Assembly: GCF_000719265.1 (NCBI RefSeq)
Contig: NZ_JOFL01000003.1
Coordinates: 248,001 to 312,000 of the forward strand
Source: Streptomyces roseoverticillatus
Lineage (GTDB): Bacteria > Actinomycetota > Actinomycetes > Streptomycetales > Streptomycetaceae
Direction of reading: 5' to 3'
Length of the DNA: 64,000 bases
A program made the position numbers and the translations under genes. A model generated the notes under the pieces. That model worked only from the letters and a program-made list of their open reading frames with translations, did not search any database and had not been told where the DNA came from. Of this stretch, positions 40,894 to 48,531 are shown one piece after another (within the stretch, counting starts at the first letter, position 1; every line of letters starts with the position of its first letter).

Positions 40894-41892
40894 ATGCGCG
40901 GATTGACGCCGCGAACCGCCGTGAACGGCGCGGGAATTCTGGGGATCGGCGCGTACCGTCCGCACCGCGTGGTGGGCAATGCGGAAGTAGCGGCCCGCAC
41001 CGGCCGTACCGCCGAGTGGATTGAGCGCCGGACGGGCATCGTCGAGCGCCGGTATGCCGCCGCGGACGAATCGGTGATCGATATGGCGGTGGAGGCCGCG
41101 CGGAAGGCCGCGGCCGACGCGGGCATCGCCCCCGGAAAGATCGGCGCGGTCGTCCTGGCCTCCATGTCGCATCTGCAGCAGAGCCCGGGCGGTGCCGCGG
41201 AGATCGCCGGCCGGCTCGGAATCCGCGCCGCCGCTTTTGATCTCAACGCCGCCTGCGCGGGGTTCTGTTACGGCCTGGCCGTCGCCGCGGCCATGGTGCG
41301 CGACGGCTCCGCGCGCTACGTCCTGGTGGTCGGCTCCGACAAGATGACGGACATCGTCGCGCCGGACGACCCGGCGGCGGCGATCCTCTTCGCGGACGGG
41401 GCGGGCGCCGCGATCGTCGGCCCGCAGGGCGGCGAGGGGATCGGCCCCGTCGTCTGGGGCTCCGACGGCAGCCGCGCCGGGCTCATCGCGCACGACGCCT
41501 CCTGGGACGCGTTCCGGGACGACCCGGCGCGGTCGTGGCCGGTCATGCGGATGGCCGGGCCCGAGGTGTTCCGCTGGGCCATCGAGGAGATGCCGGCGGT
41601 CGCCCGCGAGGCGCTGGACGCCGCCGGGGTCACGGCCGGCGACCTCGACGCCTTCGTTCCGCACCAGGCGAACCTGCGCATGATCGAGACCGTCACCCAG
41701 CGGCTCGGCCTGCCCGGGCACGTGACGGTGGCCCGCGACGTGGTGCACAGCGGCAACACCTCCGCCGCCTCGGTGCCGCTCGCCGTGGCCCGCCTCAAGG
41801 AGCTGGGCGCCGTCGGCAGCGGCGGGCTCGCCCTCCTCCTCGGCTTCGGCGCGGGGCTCACCTGGGGCGCCCAGGTCGTCCGGCTGCCCTGA
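40894..41892 (+). CDS. Beta-ketoacyl-ACP synthase III-like (FabH family)
   Basis: This 332-aa protein has the KAS III triad: Cys in NAACAGF near residue 112, His in PHQANLRM near 259 and Asn in HSGNTSAAS near 289, plus the nearby GFGAGLTWG block. It could start or extend a fatty chain for the divergent FAAL/desaturase operon, or condense another acyl unit. Known polyyne clusters do not always carry one, so its role is open. The start at 40894 gives a ~12-residue extension before the usual GILGIGAYRP; GGGGGG lies upstream. Confidence 0.9.
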   Translation: MRGLTPRTAVNGAGILGIGAYRPHRVVGNAEVAARTGRTAEWIERRTGIVERRYAAADESVIDMAVEAARKAAADAGIAPGKIGAVVLASMSHLQQSPGGAAEIAGRLGIRAAAFDLNAACAGFCYGLAVAAAMVRDGSARYVLVVGSDKMTDIVAPDDPAAAILFADGAGAAIVGPQGGEGIGPVVWGSDGSRAGLIAHDASWDAFRDDPARSWPVMRMAGPEVFRWAIEEMPAVAREALDAAGVTAGDLDAFVPHQANLRMIETVTQRLGLPGHVTVARDVVHSGNTSAASVPLAVARLKELGAVGSGGLALLLGFGAGLTWGAQVVRLP

Positions 41893-42047
41893 GCGGCCGC
41901 ACGGCCGCCGGCCCTGCCCCACCCCGCCCTCAATACGGGAACACCCTTGCGGATGCCTGGCCCGAACGATGCATTCCGGCCAGCCGAACCGGTAATCGGC
42001 CTAGTGTCGAAACCAGGCTCATCCCCGTACGAAGGCAGGACACCACC

Positions 42048-42791
42048 ATGACCCCCAGCCCGCCGTTCGCGCACTTCGGCCCCGAAGTGCTGCAGACCGC
42101 TTTGGGCGCGCTCCCGGCGCGCGCCGTCGAGGAGTTCACGGGTTCGTGGGACGACCTGCCGGCGGATGCCCACCTCGGCACCGACACGCCGTACCGCTTC
42201 CGCCGCTACGGCCGCTTCCGGATCCACCCCGACCGGCTGGAGCGGCTGCCGCACACCGCGTTCTTCCAGGAGAAGTCGGTCAACAAGGTGCACGGCGGCG
42301 TGGAGCGGCTGTTCGCGCCGCTCGCCGGCGTGGTCGCGGGCGGCGCGGTGCTGCGGACGGTCGTGCACACGCTCCGCCGCCGTCTCCCCGGCCCGCGGGC
42401 CGGGATGGACGCCTGCGGGGTGCACCAGATACGCGTCACGGCCACGCCCCGCACCGAGGGCCACCCGGCACCGGAGGGCATCCACCAGGACGGGCACTGC
42501 TACGTGGCCCAGGTGCTGATCCGGCGCGAGGACGTCCGGGGCGCGGAGTCCTGCCTGTACGACCTGCGCCGCCGCCCGGTGCACCGGGCCCTGCTCGCGG
42601 CCCCGCTGGAGACGATCGTCCTCGACGACCGCCGCCTGCTGCACGGCGTCTCACCGGTGCGGCCTGCGCCGGGGGCCGCGTCCGGCGTGCGGGACATGAT
42701 GCTGGTCGACTTCTTCACTGATGAGGACAGTTCACTGACGGGCAGCTCATCGCAGGGCGGTTCCACGCCGGGCCGTTCCTTGCCGAGGTGA
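42048..42791 (+). CDS. 2-oxoglutarate/Fe(II) dioxygenase-family protein (PF10014 type)
   Basis: This 247-aa protein has the PF10014 pattern: EGIHQDGHCYVAQVL near residues 144-158 with the HxD metal pair, an ECxLYD-like segment, and the distal His in DDRRLLHGVSP near 203. Members include free amino acid hydroxylases such as the Bacillus isoleucine dioxygenase and BsmA-like proteins. The C-terminus is a Ser/Gly-rich tail. It lies 155 bp after the KAS III gene on the same strand; whether it belongs to the polyyne-type cluster cannot be told. Confidence 0.82.
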   Translation: MTPSPPFAHFGPEVLQTALGALPARAVEEFTGSWDDLPADAHLGTDTPYRFRRYGRFRIHPDRLERLPHTAFFQEKSVNKVHGGVERLFAPLAGVVAGGAVLRTVVHTLRRRLPGPRAGMDACGVHQIRVTATPRTEGHPAPEGIHQDGHCYVAQVLIRREDVRGAESCLYDLRRRPVHRALLAAPLETIVLDDRRLLHGVSPVRPAPGAASGVRDMMLVDFFTDEDSSLTGSSSQGGSTPGRSLPR

Positions 42792-42996
42792 GGCCTGCTC
42801 TTGCGCCGCTTTTCCGCCGCCGCGCCGCGGCAGCCGCCCTGGGCGCCCCGCTCCCTGCGGGCTACGATCCGTGAACAGGCAGTCCTTCCCGGCCGACCGG
42901 CCCCCGGACCGACCCTGGAGCTCCCATGACGCTGCTGCTCCCCCGGCCGGGCTCCGGCCCGGGCCCTGTTCTCCGCCGCGGGACGGGGCGGGCGGG

Positions 42997-43722
42997 GTGA
43001 GCCTGCGGTTCGACGCGGACAGCGTCGTCCTCGACGTCGAAGGCACGACGAGCGCCACGGAGTTCGTCGTGGACATCCTCTACCCGTACTCGCGGCGCCG
43101 CTTCGGGTCCCTGCTGACCGAGCGGGCCGGCGAGCCCGCGGTCCGGCACGCCGCCGAGCAGGTCCGCGCGCTCGTCGGGGAGCCGGCCGCGGACGCCCCG
43201 CGCATCGAGCAGGTCCTCAACGCCTGGCTGGACGAGGACCGCAAGGCGACGCCGCTGAAGACGCTGCAGGGCATCGTGTGGTCGGAGGGGTTCGCCCGCG
43301 GCGAGCTGGTCGCGCACTTCTACGAGGACGTGGTGCCCGCGCTGCGGCGGTGGCACGCGCGCGGGGTGCGGCTGCACGTGTACTCGTCCGGTTCGGTGGC
43401 GGCGCAGCGCGCGTGGTTCGGGCACAGCGCGCAGGGAGATCTGCTGCCGCTGGTCGAGGGGTTGTACGACACGGAGAACGCCGGGCCGAAGCAGTCGCCG
43501 GGCTCGTACGAAGCGATCAGCCGGGCCATCGGCGCGCCGCCGGACCGCACGCTGTTCCTGTCGGACCGGCCCGCGGAGCTGGACGCGGCGCGGGCGGCGG
43601 GCTGGCTCACGGCCGGGGTGCGGCGTCCGGGCGAGCCGTACTACGCGCAGGGCACGGGCGGTCATCCGGAGGCCGGGTCGTTCGCGGGCATCGAGGTCGC
43701 GAGGGCGGGGAGCGGGCCGTGA
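42997..43722 (+). CDS. mtnC: Enolase-phosphatase E1 (acireductone synthase) of methionine salvage
   Basis: This 241-aa HAD-family protein has the first motif VVLDVEGTTSATEFVVDILYPYSRRR near residue 8, SSGSVAAQ near 128 and the FLSDRPAELDAARAAG acidic motif near 187. It dephosphorylates and enolises 2,3-diketo-5-methylthiopentyl-1-phosphate. GTG 42997 is chosen because it places the HAD motif at the usual distance; the upstream in-frame start at 42871 adds a Pro-rich, unconserved stretch. A 24-codon ORF (ATG 42926) ends in the overlap GTGA at this start. It overlaps mtnB by 4 nt. Confidence 0.9.
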   Translation: MSLRFDADSVVLDVEGTTSATEFVVDILYPYSRRRFGSLLTERAGEPAVRHAAEQVRALVGEPAADAPRIEQVLNAWLDEDRKATPLKTLQGIVWSEGFARGELVAHFYEDVVPALRRWHARGVRLHVYSSGSVAAQRAWFGHSAQGDLLPLVEGLYDTENAGPKQSPGSYEAISRAIGAPPDRTLFLSDRPAELDAARAAGWLTAGVRRPGEPYYAQGTGGHPEAGSFAGIEVARAGSGP

Positions 43723-44354
43723 CGGCCGGTGCCGGCGGGGACGCCCACGCGCTGGGGCAGGCGGCGACGGTGCTGGCCGCGGAGGCGGCGCGGTTCGCGT
43801 CGTTCGGCTGGATGCGCGGCACGTCGGGGAACCTGTCGGTGGTCACCGGCCGGGAGCCGCTGCGGCTCGCGGTCACGGCGAGCGGCATCGACAAGGGCGA
43901 GCTCACGGCGGCGGACGTGGTGCTGGTCGACGGCGAGGGCACGGCCGTACGGGGCGGCCGGCCGTCGGCGGAGGCGGCGCTGCACGCCCGGGTGGTGCGG
44001 CTGACCGGTGCGGGCGCGGTCGTCCACGTGCACACGGTCGCGTCGGTGGCGATGGCCCGGCGCCGGCCGGCGGGCATCGCCCTGCGGGGCCTGGAGATGC
44101 TGAAGGGCCTCGGGCTGCCGGCCGACGGCCCGGCCGTGGTCCTGCCGGTGATCTCCAACAGCCAGGACATGCGGGTGCTGGGCGACCGGCTCGCGGCCGC
44201 CCGCGAGCCGGGCATGCCGGCGGTGGTCGTGGCGGGGCACGGCCTGTACGTGTGGGGTGCGGATCCGCGCGAGGCGCGGCACCGGACCGAGGTCGTGGAG
44301 TGGCTGCTGGAGCTGGCGCTCCTGGAGCCCCCCGGCCCGGACGACGGCCGCTGA
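43719..44354 (+). CDS. mtnB: Methylthioribulose-1-phosphate dehydratase (class II aldolase family)
   Basis: This 211-aa protein has the class II aldolase fold: GWMRGTSGNLSVV near residue 27, TASGIDKGEL near 50, the metal pair VVHVHTVASV near 104 and HGLYVWG near 174. It acts just before MtnC in the methionine salvage pathway, and the two are coupled by a GTGA overlap. The acireductone dioxygenase (MtnD) gene, often part of this operon, is not adjacent here. Confidence 0.9.
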   Translation: MTAGAGGDAHALGQAATVLAAEAARFASFGWMRGTSGNLSVVTGREPLRLAVTASGIDKGELTAADVVLVDGEGTAVRGGRPSAEAALHARVVRLTGAGAVVHVHTVASVAMARRRPAGIALRGLEMLKGLGLPADGPAVVLPVISNSQDMRVLGDRLAAAREPGMPAVVVAGHGLYVWGADPREARHRTEVVEWLLELALLEPPGPDDGR

Positions 44355-44373
44355 CCCCTCGCGCGCGAGCTCC

Positions 44374-45000
44374 CTACGCGGGCGGGCGCTGCGCGAGGCG
44401 GGGCAGGTGGAGGCCGAAGTGCAGGGCCCCCATCCGCACCGCGAACACGAGGGACGCCGCGACGGCGGCGGCAGCCGCCGGGTCGGTGCCGAGGCGGTCC
44501 AGGACCAGGTAGCAGACCGCGCCGAGCAGCGCCGCGGTGGCGTAGACCTCCTCGCGCAGCAGCAGCGGCGGGAACTCTCCGCACAGCACGTCGCGGATCA
44601 CCTCGCCGGTCACGCCCGTGAGCACGGCGAGGATGACGGCGGCGAAGGGGGTGACGCCGGCGTCGATCGCGGCCCGCGCGCCGATCACGGTGACGACGGC
44701 GAGGCCGACGGCGTCGACGGTCATCAGGGAGCGGTGCGGCAGTTCGCGGTAGCGCAGGAAGACCATGGTCGCCACGGCCGTGACCGCGATGACCGTGAGC
44801 AGGAGCCCGTCGTGGGTCCAGTACAGGGGGTGACGGCCGAGGATCAGGTCGCGCAGGGTGCCGCCGGAGATGGCGGCGGCGAAGGCGAGGACCAGCCCGC
44901 CGAAGGGGTCGAGCCGGGCGCGGTGGGCGGCCAGCACGCCACTGGCCGCGAAGGCGGCGATCCCGGTCAGGTAGAGCACGTGGAGCATCGCTCCAGCCAA
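44374..45000 (-). CDS. TRIC-type (UPF0126) cation channel-like membrane protein
   Basis: This 208-aa protein has seven hydrophobic segments and the two internal repeats of the family: GGTLRDLILGRHPLYW near residue 46 and GEVIRDVLCGEFPPLLLREEVY near 131. Prokaryotic homologues form trimeric monovalent-cation channels. The start may be ATG 45000 or the ATG four codons later (44988). It is convergent with mtnB, 19 bp apart. Confidence 0.88.
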   Translation of the reverse strand: MAGAMLHVLYLTGIAAFAASGVLAAHRARLDPFGGLVLAFAAAISGGTLRDLILGRHPLYWTHDGLLLTVIAVTAVATMVFLRYRELPHRSLMTVDAVGLAVVTVIGARAAIDAGVTPFAAVILAVLTGVTGEVIRDVLCGEFPPLLLREEVYATAALLGAVCYLVLDRLGTDPAAAAAVAASLVFAVRMGALHFGLHLPRLAQRPPA

Positions 45001-45087
45001 GCACCCGCGGCTCCCCCGCCGCCTCGGCCGATCGGCCGGAGCCGCCTCGGCCGAAGGGACGAGCCCCCGGCCGCTGCGCGGCGTTCG

Positions 45088-46110
45088 TCACTCGGCGGTG
45101 CGGGCGACGACGTCTTCGATCCGGGGCGAGCGGTTGACGTGCAGGACGCCGACCTCGCTGTAGCGGCCGGTGTCGTTGCTCCAGTCCAGGTTGCCGCGCA
45201 TGCAGGCGCGGTTGGCGTCGAGGAAGAGCCGGGTGTTCTCGCGCTGTTCGGGGGTGAGGCCGAAGACGTCGCAGAGCCGGTCGGCCTCGGCCTCCAGCTG
45301 CAGGAAGCGGGCGGTGCGGCGGTGGATCTTGCGCTGGACGTGGACGATGGCCTCCGCGCGCGAGCAGCCGTTCTCCATGCCGAGCAGCAGCACGGCATTG
45401 TTGAGCTCCCCGTTGGCCAGGTCCTTCTCCAGGGAGTGCAGGTCGTTGGTGAGAGTGACGACCTCGGCCGTGATGGCGCGGGCCTCCAGGACGGCCATGC
45501 TCTGGTGGATCTCGGGGGGCGCCTCGAAGTGGCCGCAGCGCTCGGAGACGTCGACGACGACCTCGCTGCCGATGCCGAGGCGGCGCAGCTTCATGTACGA
45601 GTCCATGCCGAGGACCGTGCCGCTGCGGCGGTTGACGGCCTCCGACACGTAGGTGAGGAAGTACTCCTCCCAGTGCCGTACGGAACGGGCGCGCCAGGCG
45701 GCGGACATGCCCAGCTGGGCCTGCTGCCACAGCTCGGTCCAGACGCGCGCGAGCGGGAAGGAGGGGGCGACGTCCGCGGCGCCCGGCTCCTGGCGGGCGA
45801 GGGCCGCCATCTCGTGGCAGATCTCGTAGGTGGCGGCGGGGTCCTCGCCCAGGCCGCTGTCGAAGAGATCGTCGAAAAAGAAGAAGAAGCTCTGTACGGC
45901 GAGCCCGAACGTCAGCTCGTTGACGCTCACTCCGGGCAGGAAGCCGGCGGCGAGCCGCTCGATCCGCCAGGTCCGGTACCGCTCGACGTTGTGCGGGCTG
46001 CTGAGCAGGCCGGTGGAGACCAGCCAGTGTTCGTTACGCGCCCGCGCCACCTCAACGTAGGGGTTCAGCCGCTTGGGGAAAGGAATGTCCAGGGCGATGT
46101 CCTGTGGCAT
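45088..46110 (-). CDS. Class I terpene synthase, probably sesquiterpene type
   Basis: This 340-aa protein has the Asp-rich motif FFFFFDDLFDSG near residues 74-85 and the NSE-type motif NDLHSLEKDLANGE near 222-235. The C-terminal R and RY-like metal/diphosphate sensors are in NLDWSNDTGRY near 309. Length and motifs match bacterial sesquiterpene cyclases, although the product cannot be read from sequence. No prenyltransferase lies next to it, so it probably uses the general farnesyl diphosphate pool. Its promoter must lie in the 390-bp gap after the L,D-transpeptidase gene. Confidence 0.92.
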   Translation of the reverse strand: MPQDIALDIPFPKRLNPYVEVARARNEHWLVSTGLLSSPHNVERYRTWRIERLAAGFLPGVSVNELTFGLAVQSFFFFFDDLFDSGLGEDPAATYEICHEMAALARQEPGAADVAPSFPLARVWTELWQQAQLGMSAAWRARSVRHWEEYFLTYVSEAVNRRSGTVLGMDSYMKLRRLGIGSEVVVDVSERCGHFEAPPEIHQSMAVLEARAITAEVVTLTNDLHSLEKDLANGELNNAVLLLGMENGCSRAEAIVHVQRKIHRRTARFLQLEAEADRLCDVFGLTPEQRENTRLFLDANRACMRGNLDWSNDTGRYSEVGVLHVNRSPRIEDVVARTAE

Positions 46111-46500
46111 CGAGGCCAGCCTCCTTCAGGGCCGTGCTGAGCCGATCTCGATCCTTCCGCGGTACCTGCCCCTGCCTACGGAACGCCTGCTCCGCCTCTG
46201 CGTTCCCGGCCCGGGCATGGCAGAGTGCTGCCCTCCCGGCACTGCCATTAAAACGACAACCATATCTCCCGTGGTTGCATTGGGGCCGCCGGGCGCATTC
46301 TCCGCCCACTGCATAGGACACGGGCCTTAGTCCGCACGCCAAGCGCCCCGCGAGCCCGGGGCAGGGCTTCACGGGGCGCGAGGGCGAGGGGTGCCGGAAC
46401 GGCTTCCCGGGTGGCCGGAAAGCGGCACCGTCACGTCAATGCTGTCACTTCAGGGCACTGTTGTCCCTGCCGTCACTTGAGAGCGGGTTCGCCTCTGTCA
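46111..46500. other. 390-bp gap before the terpene synthase gene
   Basis: It contains the terminator-like hairpin 46343-46379, then an AT-richer stretch (46245-46280) likely to hold the terpene synthase promoter. At its right end are decayed copies of the 3' end of the neighbouring L,D-transpeptidase gene (CACTTGAG/CACTTCAG motifs at 46436-46510). No gene of normal size is supported. Confidence 0.55.
46343..46379 (-). terminator. Hairpin after the L,D-transpeptidase gene
   Basis: Arms 46343-46357 and 46364-46379 pair with one bulge and one wobble (GCGCCCCGCGAGCCC against GGGCTTCACGGGGCGC). It should separate the transpeptidase transcript from the terpene synthase gene. Confidence 0.6.
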
Positions 46501-47685
46501 TCACTTGAGGGCGCTGCGCTTCTGCCACTGCTCCCAGCTCTCCTGCCAGACCTCCAGGCCGTTGCCGGGGTCGGTGACCTTGGTGCTGGCGGTGTTCTTG
46601 ACCTCGACGGTGGAGCCGATGGGGAGGAAGTCGTAGGCCCGCTTGGCGTCGGAGGTGGTCATGCCGAAGCAGCCGTGGCTGTTGTTCTCCACGCCGATGG
46701 AGTTGTTCCACGGAGCGGAGTGCAGGAAGGTGCCGGAGGCGGTGAGGTGCGTGACCCACTTCGCGTCCAGCATCCACTCGTTGCCGTGGCCGATGGTGGC
46801 GGAGTCCATGACCTCGTCGGCGTTCTTGCTGCGGACGGTGTGGACGCCGCCGCGGGTGGGGTCCGCCGGGGAGCCGGCCGAGCCCTTGATGGTGCCGACG
46901 GCCTTGCCGTCCTCGTACATGGTGAGGGTGTGCGAGGGGACGTCGATGACGGCCTTGTGGTCGGCGCCTATGGTGAAGCCGAAGTCGTAGTTGCGCGCGA
47001 ACACGCCGCCCTCGCCGGAGTCGACGCCGGCCAGCAGGCCCTTGACGGAGACCTTGGTGCCGCTGGGCCAGTAGGTCTTGGGCCGCCAGTCGATGCGGTC
47101 CTGGCCGGACCAGTCCTTCACCCAGCCCCAGGCGCCCTCCACCTTCGGCTCGGAGGTGACGGTCAGGGACTTCTCGATCTCGGCGCGCTTGCTCTTGTCC
47201 ACGGCGTGGTCGAAGAGGATCGAGACGGGCATGCCCGTGCCCACGGTCTGCCCGTCGGAGGGGGTGTTGGCGAGCTTGTTGACGCTGGTCGCCGCCTGCG
47301 TGGTGAAGGTCGCGCTCGCGGCGGCCTCCTTGCCCTTGCCCTCCTTGCCGCCCTTGGCCTTGGAGCGCACGGTGTAGGTCGTCTGCGGGCCGGCCTTTCC
47401 GTCGGAGGTCCAGGTGGCGCCGTCCTCGGCGATCCGGCCCGGGACCTTGTTGCCCTTGGTGTCCTTGACCTCGACCTCCGTCAGCCGGCCGCCCTCGGCG
47501 CGGACGGATATCGGGGAGCCGAACTTCACGTCCTTGCCGTCCCCCGGCGTGACGGTGATCTTCGGCTCGGCTCCCGCATCGGTACTGGCCGCGCCCGACC
47601 CTCCCGAACAGGCGCTGAGCACCAGCGAGCCCACGAGAGCTGCGGATGCCCACAGGGCGGAGCGACGACCCGGTCCGAGGTGCAC
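46501..47685 (-). CDS. Lipoprotein L,D-transpeptidase (Ig-like domains plus YkuD)
   Basis: This 394-aa protein has a signal peptide with RR and the lipobox LVLSAC at about residues 21-26, two Ig-like (BIG) domains at about 40-240, and a C-terminal YkuD catalytic domain. The catalytic stretch is SHGCFGM near 340 with the upstream His in TFLHSAPWNN. Such enzymes make 3-3 cross-links in actinobacterial peptidoglycan, on the outside of the membrane. GTG 47685 is chosen because it gives a standard lipoprotein leader; an upstream GTG at 47745 would add 20 charged residues. Confidence 0.9.
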   Translation of the reverse strand: MHLGPGRRSALWASAALVGSLVLSACSGGSGAASTDAGAEPKITVTPGDGKDVKFGSPISVRAEGGRLTEVEVKDTKGNKVPGRIAEDGATWTSDGKAGPQTTYTVRSKAKGGKEGKGKEAAASATFTTQAATSVNKLANTPSDGQTVGTGMPVSILFDHAVDKSKRAEIEKSLTVTSEPKVEGAWGWVKDWSGQDRIDWRPKTYWPSGTKVSVKGLLAGVDSGEGGVFARNYDFGFTIGADHKAVIDVPSHTLTMYEDGKAVGTIKGSAGSPADPTRGGVHTVRSKNADEVMDSATIGHGNEWMLDAKWVTHLTASGTFLHSAPWNNSIGVENNSHGCFGMTTSDAKRAYDFLPIGSTVEVKNTASTKVTDPGNGLEVWQESWEQWQKRSALK

Positions 47686-47869
47686 GGTGAGACGACCTTT
47701 CTGGCTATCTGTACGTTTCTTCCTTCGCTCGTACAGATGATCCACACGTCCGTACGGTTGCAGCGGGAAAAGAAACTTTTGTGCATCGGAACGAACCGGA
47801 ACGCCCGGGCGCCCCCGCCGTCCTCACGGACAACGGTGGCCCCGGGCGCGGCGGATCGGGCGCGGCGGA

Positions 47870-48241
47870 TCAGACCGACGGGTCGTCGCCGACGCTGACC
47901 GCCTTGTTCTCGCCGTCGACGAAGACCACGCGCGGCTTGAGGGCGCGGGCCTCGTCGTCCGTGACCGACGCGTAGGCGATGATGATCACGATGTCGCCGG
48001 GGGCCACGAGCCGGGCCGCGGCGCCGTTGATGCAGACCACGCCCGAGCCGCGCTCGCCCTTGATGACGTAGGTCTCCAGCCGGGAGCCGTTGTTGACGTC
48101 GACGATGTGGACCTGCTCGCCGGGCAGCAGGTCGGCCTGCTCCATCAGCACGGGGTCGAGGGTCAGCGAACCGACGTAGTTGAGGTCGGCCCCGGTGACG
48201 GTCGCGCGATGGATCTTGGACTTGAGCATGGTGCGGAACAT
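47870..48241 (-). CDS. panD: Aspartate 1-decarboxylase proenzyme
   Basis: This 123-aa protein contains the self-processing site YVGSLTLDP, where Gly24-Ser25 is cleaved to form the pyruvoyl cofactor, and the expected [15 protein letters not shown] start and [10 protein letters not shown] block. It makes beta-alanine for pantothenate and thus for phosphopantetheine carriers. It is divergent from the PKS gene across a 290-bp gap. A nearby supply of beta-alanine may be coincidence; panD is often placed away from panBC in actinobacteria. Confidence 0.95.
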   Translation of the reverse strand: MFRTMLKSKIHRATVTGADLNYVGSLTLDPVLMEQADLLPGEQVHIVDVNNGSRLETYVIKGERGSGVVCINGAAARLVAPGDIVIIIAYASVTDDEARALKPRVVFVDGENKAVSVGDDPSV

Positions 48242-48531
48242 GGAGAACTCCTGGTGTGTCGGCTCCCTGCCTGCGCCTGCAGGTCAAGGGCTGTCTCCGC
48301 ACCTTACAACGGGGCCCGCGCCGGCCGGGCTCCCCGGGTTTCCGAGACGGGCGCGGGGGGCGTGACGGGCGGGGCCGGGCTGCTTCGCCGCTCCGGTTTC
48401 GGGCGCTGCTCCACGTATCAAATGAGTGAAAGTGCAAGGCAGTTCACTATTCGCCGCGGAGCCGGAAATGCCTCATGTTCCGGCCCGGGCCGCACGGGCC
48501 GGAAAACCCCCGGCACCGTGCAGGAGTGACC

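Noticed and set aside
32137..41892. Ordinary membrane-lipid desaturation operon
   Set aside because: A dedicated ACP, FAAL, rubredoxin and P450 in one overlapping operon with three desaturases is not the layout of housekeeping desaturases, which act on CoA or lipid substrates.
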